A stretch of DNA of 64,000 nt from Lacinutrix sp. MedPE-SW. GTDB lineage: Bacteria > Bacteroidota > Bacteroidia > Flavobacteriales > Flavobacteriaceae. The position numbers and the translations under genes were made by a program. Within the stretch, counting starts at the first letter, position 1, and the number at the start of each line of letters is the position of its first letter. Shown here in pieces: positions 1 to 8,496 of this stretch. The stretch covers positions 61,660-125,659 of the forward strand of contig NZ_MPCX01000012.1 in the NCBI RefSeq assembly GCF_001874145.1, given 5' to 3'. The notes under the pieces were generated by a model. It did no database searches and had not been told where the DNA came from. It saw nothing but the letters and a program-made list of their open reading frames with translations.

Positions 1-1130
1 TCTGGTTCAAAACCTTCAAGAATTTCAACTTTAAGTTTTTCTCCTATTAGTTTTTCAATATCTCTTAAATATTGAGTTTCGTCTGCACTTACTAAAGAAA
101 TAGCTTCTCCTTTTGCTCCTGCTCTACCTGTTCTACCTATTCTGTGTACGTAATCTTCAGAAATATTTGGAATTTCAAAGTTAATAACGTGCGGTAATAG
201 TGGTATGTCTAAACCACGAGCAGCAATATCTGTTGCAACCATTACTCTAATAGTTCCGTCTTTAAAACCTTTTAGAGCTTTTGTTCTTGCTCCTTGACTT
301 TTATTACCATGTATAGCTGCGGCTGTAATTCCAGAGCTAATCATTTTTTTAGTTAACTTATTTGCTCCATGTTTAGTTCGAGTAAAAACTAAAACTTGTT
401 TCCAATTACCATCACTAATTAGTTTAATTACTAATCCTGTTTTTAAACCTTTTGCTACACGATATACTTTTTGAGAAATTGCTTCAACAGCTGTATTCTC
501 TGGTGTTGCTTCAACCTGTACTGGGTTTTTTAATATATTAAATGCTAGTTTTTTAATGTCTTTAGAAAATGTTGCCGAAAACATTAAATTTTGTCTTTTA
601 TCTGGCATCAATTTCATTACACGTTCTATATCGCGTAAAAAACCCATATCTAACATACGGTCTGCCTCATCTAAAACAAAAATTTCTACACGTTTTAAAG
701 ACAATAAACCTTGATTGTTTAAATCTATTAAACGACCAGGAGTAGCAACTAAAACATCAACTCCTTTTCTAATATTTGCAACTTGTGGTTTTTGGTTTAC
801 ACCTCCAAAAATTACAGCACTTCGTAAATTTAAAAACTCGCTATATTCTTTTACATTAGCATAAACTTGTGCTGCTAATTCTCTTGTTGGTGTTAATACC
901 AAAGCACGAATTGGCCTAAATTTTTCTTTTGGATTTTCACTAAGAATATGCAATAATGGCAAAGTAAAGCCAGCTGTTTTTCCTGTTCCTGTTTGGGCAG
1001 ATGCTAATACATCGTATCCGTCTAAAACTGGAGGTATTGCTTTAGCTTGTATTGGTGATGGATTTTCGTATCCTTTTTTGCTAATAGCTTTTAATAAAGG
1101 CTCAGACAAGCCTAATTGTTTAAATGACAT
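1..1130 (-). CDS. rhlE: DEAD-box RNA helicase, RhlE type (3' end cut by window edge)
   Basis: My translation from the ATG at 1130 begins [16 protein letters not shown] and runs open to the left edge, about 376 codons. It shows the family motifs in order: Q motif (PSPIQ), motif I AQTGTGKT near residues 45-52, PTRELA, TPGRL, DEAD followed by RMLDMGF, SAT, and [10 protein letters not shown] close to the cut. These mark an ATP-dependent RNA helicase remodelling RNA in ribosome assembly or mRNA turnover. RhlE is the closest subgroup by length and the short N terminus before the Q motif. The C-terminal tail, which separates RhlE-like paralogues, lies outside the window. Confidence 0.93.
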   Translation of the reverse strand, partial: MSFKQLGLSEPLLKAISKKGYENPSPIQAKAIPPVLDGYDVLASAQTGTGKTAGFTLPLLHILSENPKEKFRPIRALVLTPTRELAAQVYANVKEYSEFLNLRSAVIFGGVNQKPQVANIRKGVDVLVATPGRLIDLNNQGLLSLKRVEIFVLDEADRMLDMGFLRDIERVMKLMPDKRQNLMFSATFSKDIKKLAFNILKNPVQVEATPENTAVEAISQKVYRVAKGLKTGLVIKLISDGNWKQVLVFTRTKHGANKLTKKMISSGITAAAIHGNKSQGARTKALKGFKDGTIRVMVATDIAARGLDIPLLPHVINFEIPNISEDYVHRIGRTGRAGAKGEAISLVSADETQYLRDIEKLIGEKLKVEILEGFEP

Positions 1131-1187
1131 AAATAAAGTTTGTGAGATAAACTCTATTATGCAGGCTACCTCTTTTTAATTGAAAAG

Positions 1188-1195
1188 CAAAGGTA
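1188..1195 (-). promoter_or_regulatory. Putative -7 box of the rhlE promoter
   Basis: Read on the minus strand this is TACCTTTG, an exact TAnnTTTG match 58 bases upstream of the helicase ATG. No good -33 TTTG is visible at the right spacing. A perfect 7-bp inverted repeat (TTATAGG, 5-base loop, CCTATAA) sits just upstream at 1204-1222, where an operator could lie. The assignment rests on the consensus only. Confidence 0.45.
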
Positions 1196-1347
1196 GTGCT
1201 TATTTATAGGTTAAGCCTATAATTGGGAAATGTTTGTGTTTTTGAATGTGATTTTATAAATTCTAAAAACATTTCATCTACAATTTACAACAGTTTAGAA
1301 CCTTAATCTTTTAATTATTAAATAATTATACGAGTTTTGTAAACATT

Positions 1348-2373
1348 ATGAGTAAACAAAAAACCATTATTTTTAGAATTGTTTTATTAGTAGGTACAGT
1401 AACTTCGCTATTTTTTGTGCCTTGGTTATTAGTAAAAGCTTGGATATTGCCTTTACCAAATACCGTACAAAAACAAATGGATCAAGCTATTAATCATGGC
1501 TTTGATGGCATGATTGTATATATAGATCAAACCGATAAAAAACCTCAATTTTTAGCTTCTGGCTGGCATAATAAAGAAACTAAAACACCTGCTAAACCAA
1601 AAGCTCTATTTAAAATTGCAAGTATTGGTAAATTGTACGATGCTGTAACGGCTACAAAATTAGTAAGTGAAGGTAAGCTTTCTCTAAATAAAACATTAGC
1701 AGATTACCTACCCGAACTTATTGGTAGAATTGAAAATGCCGAAAAAATTACTTTAAAACACATGATACAACATAAAAGTGGTATCCCTAATTACTCTGAT
1801 GCTCCAAATTTTTGGGCAAACCCAACTAAAACGTTTAAAGAAAGTCTTGATTTAATTATAGATAAACCTGCTAATTTTGAGCCTGGTGAAGATTACGAAT
1901 ATTGTAACACTAACTATCTATTATTAAACGAAATAATGAATAACGTTTTGGGCTACGATAAATTTGTTTTTATTCAAGAAGAAATTTTAAAACCTCTAAA
2001 CCTTAAAAACACTTTTAAATCGTTAGATGAAGTAGATATTAATGCGGTTATGAGTGGTTACCATGTTGGTTACCCTTATAATTTGAGAGCAGATGAATAT
2101 GGCATGCTTGCCACTGCAGAAGATGTTGGTATATTTTTAAGAGCATTAAATAACGGCTCTGTTTTTAAACCTGGCGAAAAAGAAATTTATACATCTATTT
2201 ATAAATATGAACATTCTGGTTGGGTTCCAGGTTACCAAAGTTTTGCAAACTACTATGAAGATATTGATGCTGTTATAGTTGCTTTTTACAGCACAACCGA
2301 TTCAAAATTATATAATTGGAACCTATCTGAAATAATAAACTCTCGAATTAAAAAAATTGTAGAAAATAAATGA
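1348..2373 (+). CDS. Serine hydrolase, beta-lactamase class C / DD-peptidase fold
   Basis: 341 residues. An N-terminal hydrophobic segment (about 7-33) suggests a membrane anchor or uncleaved signal with the domain in the periplasm. The catalytic set of the family is visible: SxxK as SIGK (Ser92, Lys95), YxN as Tyr184-Cys-Asn186, and a third box HSG at 289-291. The family includes D-Ala-D-Ala carboxypeptidases, esterases and class C beta-lactamases, and sequence reading cannot tell these apart. It is a single gene, divergent from rhlE and convergent with the next. A cell-wall role is an inference; antibiotic hydrolysis should not be assumed. Confidence 0.85.
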   Translation: MSKQKTIIFRIVLLVGTVTSLFFVPWLLVKAWILPLPNTVQKQMDQAINHGFDGMIVYIDQTDKKPQFLASGWHNKETKTPAKPKALFKIASIGKLYDAVTATKLVSEGKLSLNKTLADYLPELIGRIENAEKITLKHMIQHKSGIPNYSDAPNFWANPTKTFKESLDLIIDKPANFEPGEDYEYCNTNYLLLNEIMNNVLGYDKFVFIQEEILKPLNLKNTFKSLDEVDINAVMSGYHVGYPYNLRADEYGMLATAEDVGIFLRALNNGSVFKPGEKEIYTSIYKYEHSGWVPGYQSFANYYEDIDAVIVAFYSTTDSKLYNWNLSEIINSRIKKIVENK

Positions 2374-2388
2374 TATTGCAGTTGGTGA

Positions 2389-3066
2389 TTATAGAAACTC
2401 ACGATATTGCATGACGCGAAAATCGAAAGTTGAAAAGTCTGGATTTTTAGATTTTAACTGTTTATACAAAGGGTTGCTACCTATTGATATATTTGCTGCT
2501 CCAGATGCAGAAGTTAGAGATACGGTTTTAATTATACGTTTCTTTTTTAATTTCTTTTTAGGTTCTGCCAATACAAATTGATGCATTTTAGGCGTTTCTT
2601 TTGAAATTAATTCTAATTTTAAGTTGTATGTTTTTATATGTTTTCTAAAAAAATATTCTGGACCATTTTTAGAGTTTCCTCCTGTAAATAAAAGCGTATC
2701 AATTTTAGGATATTGTTTTAAATACGATACAATATCGCGAAGTACAATATTTTTCATACCTAAATCTGAAGCATTAATTTTATCTCTCTCGGCACTTTCT
2801 ACAATATCACAAACGCCTATTTTATTAGCTATTAAAAAAGCTTTACGCTGCTCTACTGCTTTTTGTGAATTATTATAGAGCAAATTAAGATTATGAATTT
2901 TATCTATAAATAACCATAGCGAATTGTAGTAACTGCCATAACAAAAGTCAACATCTTTATCTAACAATTCGCCTGTTGAAAATCTTGGCGGTGGCAAAGT
3001 ACCAACTATTAATTTTGTAGTATCCTGCTTTATAAATGGTTTATATGGATGTTTATGTTTAAACAT
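2389..3066 (-). CDS. Uracil-DNA glycosylase-like family protein
   Basis: 225 residues. The N terminus carries KLIVGTLPPPRF followed by YGSYYNSLW, resembling motif 1 of the uracil/thymine DNA glycosylase superfamily (GxxPP with a nearby aromatic and Asn). LLFTGGNSKNGPEYF lies mid-protein. Flavobacterial homologues with this layout are usually annotated as uracil-DNA glycosylase family proteins. Expected role is excision of damaged or mismatched bases, but substrate and activity are not shown by sequence. The C-terminal basic patch EPKKKLKKKRIIK could contact DNA. No cysteine cluster for a 4Fe-4S centre is evident, unlike family 4 or 5 enzymes. Confidence 0.62.
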   Translation of the reverse strand: MFKHKHPYKPFIKQDTTKLIVGTLPPPRFSTGELLDKDVDFCYGSYYNSLWLFIDKIHNLNLLYNNSQKAVEQRKAFLIANKIGVCDIVESAERDKINASDLGMKNIVLRDIVSYLKQYPKIDTLLFTGGNSKNGPEYFFRKHIKTYNLKLELISKETPKMHQFVLAEPKKKLKKKRIIKTVSLTSASGAANISIGSNPLYKQLKSKNPDFSTFDFRVMQYREFL

Positions 3067-3093
3067 ATTATTTAAGCAGAGACAATAGGATAA

Positions 3094-3816
3094 TTACATG
3101 TTTTTAAGCAACTTCTCTACCTCTGCAACTGTGCTTCTAAATTTTTGCTTGTTAGGCTTTGTCATGTGTTTTGCTTCGTCTGAAATCTCTTCAAGTAACA
3201 CCTTTGCCTCGTTTGTTTTATTTCTATTAATTAAAAACTTTGCCAATACTAGGCGCTCGTTGTAATTATCGTAACGAACATCTATTGCTTTTAGTTGCTC
3301 CTCTGCAGCATTAACTTCTCCCAATTGCTCTAAAGCTAAGCCGTATGTAAATTGAGTTTTAGATTTTTTAAATTGTGCGTCTTTTTTTATAGCGTTTGCG
3401 TAAGCGACTGCTTGTTTATAATTTTTAGCATGATAATTTGCTTTGACTAATTGGGCTTTTAAAAAATAATTGTTTTGGCTTTCGTCTTTTATAGCATCTT
3501 CATAATACTTTATAGCATTTTCAAAATCATTCATTTCGAAATAAGCATCGGCTAAATTGACTTTATTTTGGTATGTATCTGAAAATTCTAATTGTTTTTT
3601 TAAATCGTTTACCCGTTTTGTTGGTACTAAAATATTAGTAATGTTTTCTTGAATTTTATTAGCATCTCGCTTGTTATAAACCTGGGTTACCAAGTAAATT
3701 ATACAACCTATTAATGGTAAAAATATAATAAGAAAAATCCAGTAATAATCGTTACGGTTTTTAATAAGATGATATATACAAAACGCTTGAAACGCAACAA
3801 TAAGGTAGTATGCCAT
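3094..3816 (-). CDS. Membrane protein with PLDc_N-like helices and TPR repeats
   Basis: 240 residues. Two N-terminal hydrophobic helices (about 2-18 and 25-44, the second containing DYYWIFLIIFLPLIGCIIY) look like the PLDc_N domain, a membrane hairpin also found in proteins with no phospholipase activity. From about residue 75 onward come tetratricopeptide-like helices (for example FENAIKYYEDAI, YKQAVAYANAI). It is probably an inner-membrane protein with a cytoplasmic TPR scaffold. No catalytic motif is present and the partner is unknown. It lies 27 bases downstream of the glycosylase-like gene's start and upstream of nothing else on its strand. Confidence 0.65.
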   Translation of the reverse strand: MAYYLIVAFQAFCIYHLIKNRNDYYWIFLIIFLPLIGCIIYLVTQVYNKRDANKIQENITNILVPTKRVNDLKKQLEFSDTYQNKVNLADAYFEMNDFENAIKYYEDAIKDESQNNYFLKAQLVKANYHAKNYKQAVAYANAIKKDAQFKKSKTQFTYGLALEQLGEVNAAEEQLKAIDVRYDNYNERLVLAKFLINRNKTNEAKVLLEEISDEAKHMTKPNKQKFRSTVAEVEKLLKNM

Positions 3817-3895
3817 TAGTTAAATTAAGTTTAAAGTCTAAAGATAATAAAACAAATCCCTAATTAATTTATTACCTTTATAAAAAGCAAAAACT

Positions 3896-4027
3896 ATGGG
3901 AAAAGGAGATAAAAAATCGAAACGTGGTAAAATTAGTCGTGGTACTTTTGGTACGCGTAGGCCTAAAATTAAAAAGCGTGTTCGTCCTGAAACTAAGATT
4001 GAAATTAATAAAAAAATTAAACCTTAA
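3896..4027 (+). CDS. Small ribosomal subunit protein bTHX
   Basis: A 43-codon ORF, starting MGKGDKKSKRGKISRGTFG and ending in a Lys/Arg-rich tail. The start MGKGDKK, the high charge and the size match the Thx family, a small basic peptide of the 30S head known from Thermus and conserved in Bacteroidota. A near-consensus -7 box (TACCTTTA, 3873-3880) lies 15 bases upstream of the ATG, so the leader would be very short. The stop ends at 4027 and abuts the stop of yaaA on the other strand with no spacer. Its small size makes it easy to miss in automated annotation. Confidence 0.85.
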   Translation: MGKGDKKSKRGKISRGTFGTRRPKIKKRVRPETKIEINKKIKP

Positions 4028-4786
4028 TTACCTTGTAAAGACTAAATTGTGTTCGCTTGACAACTCGTCACTTAAACCGTAACCTTCTACTGTAAAGCCT
4101 TTTAAATCTTCTATTGTTTTTGCATTTGTATCTACAATATATCTTGCCATTAAACCTCTTGCTACTTTGGCATAAATGGCTATAATTTTATATTTACCGT
4201 CTTTAAATTCTTTAAATTCTATATTGGTTACTGGTACTTTTAATGCTTTTGTATCTATGGCTTTAAAGTATTCTTTACTAGCTAAGTTTACAAACACCTC
4301 ATCGTCTTCTAGTTCATTATTTAAACTTGTAACTATGTCTTTTTTCCAAAATTCGTAAAGATTTTTTTTGGCTCCAACAGGCATTTTTGTTCCCATTTCT
4401 AAACGGTAAGCTTGTATTAAATCTAATGGTTTTAAAACGCCATATAATCCAGATAGTATTCTTACAGTGTTTTGTAAGGTTTCTATTTTATTTTCTGGTA
4501 TTGTATAGGCATCTAAACCTCTGTAAACATCACCATTAAAGGCATAAATGGCTTGTCTTGCATTGTCTTTATTAAATGGTAATTGCCAATCTTGATTACG
4601 CTCGTAGTTTAATTGCCCTAAGTTATCGCTTATATGCATAAGCTTAGATATACTTTTAGCTGATTTCTTTTTTAAAACTTTATTTAGTTTTTCGGCTTGA
4701 TTTAAAAATGAAGATTCTGTTGTTTGTGTTGTTGGCAAACTGGTTTCGAAATCTAATGACTTTGCTGGTGATATAACTAATTTCAT
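4028..4786 (-). CDS. yaaA: Peroxide stress protein YaaA
   Basis: 252 residues, full length for the YaaA/UPF0246 family. Family landmarks are the N-terminal ISPAKSLDF, LSGLYGVLKPLDLIQAYRLEMG in the middle, NLASKEYFKA, and the C-terminal GFTVEGYGLS. In E. coli YaaA lowers intracellular free iron during H2O2 stress and binds DNA. The same role is assumed here from family membership. The gene is convergent with the THX gene, the two stop codons touching. I see no promoter with both boxes upstream. Confidence 0.92.
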   Translation of the reverse strand: MKLVISPAKSLDFETSLPTTQTTESSFLNQAEKLNKVLKKKSAKSISKLMHISDNLGQLNYERNQDWQLPFNKDNARQAIYAFNGDVYRGLDAYTIPENKIETLQNTVRILSGLYGVLKPLDLIQAYRLEMGTKMPVGAKKNLYEFWKKDIVTSLNNELEDDEVFVNLASKEYFKAIDTKALKVPVTNIEFKEFKDGKYKIIAIYAKVARGLMARYIVDTNAKTIEDLKGFTVEGYGLSDELSSEHNLVFTR

Positions 4787-4950
4787 ATGTATACGTTGTA
4801 ACCTCTAGTTTTTACTATGGGTTTTAATTTTAAATTTATGGTGTACTTTTATTATAGCACTAAATTACAAATAGTATAAGCTTAAAAAAAATGGTGCTTA
4901 TCGTTTTTTTTAATAATGAAATTTGAATTTATTATCGTTATTTTATTTGC

Positions 4951-5055
4951 GTTAGCGATTGCAACGGCATCCTTTTTTTGCTGCCATATATGGCAAAAAA
5001 AGATATAGTGTAAAGCGCGACCAAAACAAGTTTTTTCTGCTTGTTTTGGTAACGC
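4951..5055 (+). ncRNA. Flavo-1-like structured element (candidate)
   Basis: A compact structured stretch lies in the yaaA-rluD gap. The first part has a run of T, a short GC hairpin (GCCATATATGGC) and a matching run of A, flanked by CGGCATCC and GATATAGTG. The second part is a perfect 11-bp stem ACCAAAACAAG (5020-5030) with CTTGTTTTGGT (5040-5050), extended by GCG/CGC across a two-base bulge. The block CGGCATCC-T-run-hairpin-A-run-GATATAG is a recurring intergenic element in Flavobacteria and, from memory, resembles the Rfam Flavo-1 motif. Neither identity nor strand is proved. It ends one base from the rluD stop, so it could serve as a 3' structure for rluD, although no T-run follows on that strand. 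Confidence 0.5.
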
Positions 5056-5056
5056 C

Positions 5057-6094
5057 CTAATGTTCTAAATGTGAAGCATAACCACGCCATTTCTCGATAC
5101 AGGCTTGCATATCGTCTGGTACTGATGTATTAAATTGCATGATTTTGCCTGTTTCTGGATGCTCGAATCCTAGTGTTTTTGCGTGTAAGGCTTGACGTGG
5201 CAATACTTTAAAGCAATTGTCTACAAATTGCTTGTATTTGGTAAAGGTTGTGCCTTTTAGTATGCGCTCACCGCCGTATCGCTCGTCGTTAAATAAGGTG
5301 TGCCCAATATGTTTCATGTGCACACGAATTTGGTGTGTTCTACCTGTTTCGAGTTTGCAGGATACTAAGGTTACATAGGTTAAGCGCTCTAATACTTTGT
5401 AGTGTGTTACGGCTGGTTTTCCTTTGTCTGCGTCGTCATCCATATAGACCGTGTTTTGAAGTCGGTTTTTTGGATGACGGCCAATATTTCCTTCTATTGT
5501 ACCTTCGTCTTCTTCCATATTTCCCCAAACAATGGCTACATATTCTCGCTCGCTGGTTTTGTCTTTAAACTGTTTTGAGAGGTGCGCCATGGCGTGTTCG
5601 GTTTTTGCTACTACTAGCAAACCACTTGTGTCTTTATCTATTCTATGTACCAATCCTGGTCTATCACTAGAGTTTTTTGGTAAATTATCGAAGTGATATA
5701 TTAATGCGTTTATTAAGGTGCCTGAGTAGTTACCATGTCCTGGATGTACTACCATTCCTGCTGGTTTGTTTACTACTAATAATGTATCGTCTTCGTACAC
5801 TATGTCTAATGGTAAATCTTCTCCAACTAATAAATTCTCGAATGGTGGATGCTCAAAAAGTACTTTAATAACATCTAACGGTTTTACTTTATAGTTAGAT
5901 TTTACTGGTTGATCGTTAACGTAAATATTGCCTTCTTTTGCTGCGGCTTGTATTTTATTTCGTGTTGCGTTTTCAACTTTATTCATTAACCATTTATCTA
6001 TGCGTAAAGGTGCTTGACCTTTATCTGCAATAAAAGAGTGGTGCTCGTATAAACCAGTATCTTCATCTGGTAATTGTGGTGTGTAGTCTGCCAT
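5057..6094 (-). CDS. rluD: RluA-family 23S rRNA pseudouridine synthase, RluD type
   Basis: 345 residues. An N-terminal S4 RNA-binding domain (about 28-85, starting LRIDKWLMNKV) is followed by the synthase domain with the signature HRIDKDTSGLLV at 150-161. Asp153 is the expected catalytic aspartate. The later GRTHQIRVHMKHIGH block is also family-typical. RluD converts uridines in helix 69 of 23S rRNA to pseudouridine. The S4 domain plus length fits RluD better than RluA or RluC, though a paralogue is possible. Translation is probably coupled to the PASTA gene two bases upstream. Confidence 0.88.
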   Translation of the reverse strand: MADYTPQLPDEDTGLYEHHSFIADKGQAPLRIDKWLMNKVENATRNKIQAAAKEGNIYVNDQPVKSNYKVKPLDVIKVLFEHPPFENLLVGEDLPLDIVYEDDTLLVVNKPAGMVVHPGHGNYSGTLINALIYHFDNLPKNSSDRPGLVHRIDKDTSGLLVVAKTEHAMAHLSKQFKDKTSEREYVAIVWGNMEEDEGTIEGNIGRHPKNRLQNTVYMDDDADKGKPAVTHYKVLERLTYVTLVSCKLETGRTHQIRVHMKHIGHTLFNDERYGGERILKGTTFTKYKQFVDNCFKVLPRQALHAKTLGFEHPETGKIMQFNTSVPDDMQACIEKWRGYASHLEH

Positions 6095-6096
6095 TA

Positions 6097-6651
6097 TTAT
6101 GAGCGATTACCGTTACCTAACACCAAATCTAACGTTGATGTTTTAGGGAGTAACTCGCCAGATTTTACACTTTGGTTTTTATAACGAATGCTTCTTACCT
6201 CGTCTTTCCCTAAGTGGTCTATATATGTTATTTTTCCTATTTTAAATCCTAATGCCTCAAGTGTTGGTTTGGCTTGACGAAACGTTCTACCTACTAAACT
6301 TGGTATTGCTATTTTTCTATATCCAGATGGATTTAATGTAATGTAAATTTTTCTATTCTTTTTAACGTCTGATCCTGGTTTGGGATCTTGATCAATTACA
6401 GAGTATTTTGGGTAATCTGGATTAAAATTAGCACTGTCTTGAATTTCCATTACCAAATTGTTTTCATCTAATTCTATTTTAGCAACGTCTATAGATTTTC
6501 CTTTTAAATTTGGAACCGTTTCAAAATTACCATGATTTGTAGATATGTTTAACCACTTAAGTATGATAAAACATAAAACAACTATAGCGACTACAGCTAA
6601 AGCTAGTTGCTTAAAAAAAACTTTACTGGTTAAAAATTTAACAATACTCAT
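6097..6651 (-). CDS. PASTA-domain membrane protein
   Basis: 184 residues. One transmembrane helix (about 13-32) is followed by two PASTA domains (about 42-108 and 112-182). Each begins with the typical VPNLKGKSIDVAKIEL or IPSLVGRTFRQAKPTL pattern, and the first contains DQDPKPGSDVKKNRKI. PASTA domains bind peptidoglycan stem peptides or muropeptides, usually on penicillin-binding proteins or Ser/Thr kinases. Here no enzyme domain is attached, so it may be an accessory cell-wall sensor. It forms an operon with rluD and is divergent from ddl, a common arrangement in this group. Confidence 0.85.
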   Translation of the reverse strand: MSIVKFLTSKVFFKQLALAVVAIVVLCFIILKWLNISTNHGNFETVPNLKGKSIDVAKIELDENNLVMEIQDSANFNPDYPKYSVIDQDPKPGSDVKKNRKIYITLNPSGYRKIAIPSLVGRTFRQAKPTLEALGFKIGKITYIDHLGKDEVRSIRYKNQSVKSGELLPKTSTLDLVLGNGNRS

Positions 6652-6679
6652 TGACGAATTTATTTTAAAAATAGTGAGA

Positions 6680-6687
6680 CAAATATA
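6680..6687 (-). promoter_or_regulatory. Putative -7 box, PASTA protein-rluD operon
   Basis: The minus strand reads TATATTTG, an exact TAnnTTTG match 29 bases upstream of the PASTA gene ATG. No TTTG lies at 18-20 bases, so only the -7 box is supported. Confidence 0.4.
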
Positions 6688-6830
6688 TAAAAACTAAAAG
6701 GTTTTTTGTTTGATACAAATAAATGATATTTTTACCAAACTCAATTTTATATAGAGTTATTGTATTTACAATAAAAACCCAAGTACATTTATATAATTAA
6801 ACAGTTTTACCGCTTTCGCGGAATTTTAAG

Positions 6831-7808
6831 ATGAAAAAAAATATCGCCATTATAATGGGTGGCTACTCTAGCGAATACCAAATTTCACTAAAAAGTGGAA
6901 ATGTGGTTTATAATACATTGAATAAAGAAAAATATAATGCTTACCGTATTCATATTTTTGAAAACAAATGGGTTTATGTAGATGCTAACGATAAAGAATA
7001 CGCCATAGATAAAAACGATTTTTCGGTTTTAGTAAACGAAACTAAAATTACTTTTGACTGTGTTTTTAATGCCATACATGGTTCGCCTGGAGAAGATGGT
7101 TTTATACAATCGTACTTTAAACTAATAAATTTACCACAAACCAGTTGCGATGCGTACCAAGCTGCATTAACCTTTAATAAAAGAGACTGTTTAAGTGTTT
7201 TAAAACCTTATGGCATTTTAACTGCAGAGAGTTACTATCTAAATTTAGGTGATATAATTAATGAAGACCAAATTATAAACAAAGTTGGTTTGCCTTGTTT
7301 TGTAAAAGCTAATAAAGCCGGAAGTAGTTTTGGGATTTCTAAAGTACATGAAAAAGAGAAATTAAATGCAGCTATAGACATTGCTTTTAAAGAAGACAAT
7401 GAAATAATTATAGAATCGTTTTTAGACGGTACAGAAGTTTCCGTTGGTGTTATAACTTATAAAGGTGAAACTAAAGTTTTGCCTATTACAGAAATATTTA
7501 GTGAAAATGATTTTTTTGATTATGAAGCCAAATACCTTGGTAAGTCTCAAGAAATTACACCAGCAAGAATTACTAAAGAACAAGAAAACAAAGTAATTAC
7601 TGTTGCAAAAAAAATATATAATGTTTTGAAAATGAAAGGCTATACACGTAGCGAATTTATTTTTAAAGATGGTGAACCGCATTTATTAGAAATGAATACA
7701 ATTCCTGGTTTAACTAACGAAAGTATTTTACCTCAACAAGCCGCTGAAGCTGGTATAACAATGGAAGCTTTATTTGATAGTGCTATTGAAGAGGCTTTAA
7801 AAAGTTAA
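6831..7808 (+). CDS. ddl: D-alanine--D-alanine ligase
   Basis: 325 residues, normal length. It shows the Ddl order: IAIIMGGYSSEYQISLKSG at the N terminus, HGSPGEDG near residue 85, KANKAGSSFGISKV in the ATP-grasp domain, and EMNTIPGLTNESILPQ as the C-terminal metal and substrate motif. It makes D-Ala-D-Ala for the peptidoglycan precursor, upstream of the MurF step encoded at about 49 kb. It leads a plus-strand run with the zinc-ribbon and coaD genes, with gaps of about 40 bases. Confidence 0.95.
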   Translation: MKKNIAIIMGGYSSEYQISLKSGNVVYNTLNKEKYNAYRIHIFENKWVYVDANDKEYAIDKNDFSVLVNETKITFDCVFNAIHGSPGEDGFIQSYFKLINLPQTSCDAYQAALTFNKRDCLSVLKPYGILTAESYYLNLGDIINEDQIINKVGLPCFVKANKAGSSFGISKVHEKEKLNAAIDIAFKEDNEIIIESFLDGTEVSVGVITYKGETKVLPITEIFSENDFFDYEAKYLGKSQEITPARITKEQENKVITVAKKIYNVLKMKGYTRSEFIFKDGEPHLLEMNTIPGLTNESILPQQAAEAGITMEALFDSAIEEALKS

Positions 7809-7851
7809 TATTGTTTATATTTATAAAACAATAACCCTAACCAGCACGTAA

Positions 7852-8457
7852 ATGGTATTTTTTGGAAGTAGAGCCTCTAAGTTAAAAGAAGGCAGAATTA
7901 GCAATATAAAATGTACTAATTGCGACACACAAACTAGTATGGATTATTCTATATTTGGTAAGTATGCGCACATATATTGGATCCCTACATTTCCAACAGG
8001 TAAAAAAAGTGTTTTTGAATGTACAAACTGCAAACGCACTTTTAAAAAAAAAGAATTAACCCAACAAATTAAACATAAATTTGAATTAGAAAACAAACCC
8101 AGTTTCCCAATATGGTATTTTAGCGGCTTAGCTGTAATAATAGGTATAATTTTTATTGGCATCTGGATTTCTAAACAAAACGATTTAGATAATGAAGATT
8201 ATATTAGCGCACCACAAGTTGGTGATGTTTACTCTGTAAAAGGTAATCAAGAAGACTATTATACCTTAGCTAAAGTAACTAAAGTTACTAACGACAGTTT
8301 ACACCTTATTTTCAACGATTATGAAACCGATAAACGTACAGGTGTTAATAAAATTGATAAAGATGAAAATTATACTGTAGGTCGATTTAATTATTCTAGA
8401 GCCGAAATTTTAGCTCTTTTTAAAGACAATATCATCTACGATATAGATAGAAATTAA
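7852..8457 (+). CDS. Zinc-ribbon membrane protein, function unknown
   Basis: 201 residues. Two CxxC pairs, C21/C24 (KCTNCDT) and C57/C60 (ECTNCKR), would form an N-terminal zinc ribbon. A transmembrane helix (about 87-106, YFSGLAVIIGIIFIGIWI) follows. The C-terminal 90 residues are hydrophilic with an APQVGDVYSVKG start suggesting a small beta-rich domain. With the ribbon cytoplasmic, the C-terminal part would face the periplasm. I do not recognise a named family. Its position between ddl and coaD suggests co-expression but gives no clear function. Confidence 0.7.
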   Translation: MVFFGSRASKLKEGRISNIKCTNCDTQTSMDYSIFGKYAHIYWIPTFPTGKKSVFECTNCKRTFKKKELTQQIKHKFELENKPSFPIWYFSGLAVIIGIIFIGIWISKQNDLDNEDYISAPQVGDVYSVKGNQEDYYTLAKVTKVTNDSLHLIFNDYETDKRTGVNKIDKDENYTVGRFNYSRAEILALFKDNIIYDIDRN

Positions 8458-8496
8458 ATAAATACATTAGTATATAATGTAGATAACAAAAGCACA

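Noticed and set aside
1348..2373. Resistance beta-lactamase
   Set aside because: The motifs mark the whole serine-hydrolase family; nothing here shows drug hydrolysis or mobility.
2373..2414. Nine-base direct repeat GATATTGCA near 2374 and 2404
   Set aside because: Too short and not flanking an element; expected by chance in AT-rich DNA.
4915..5008. A 30-codon ORF starting MKFEFIIVILFALAIATASFF within the yaaA-rluD gap
   Set aside because: Hydrophobic start looks tempting, but it runs through the structured element and has no promoter or homologue that I recognise.
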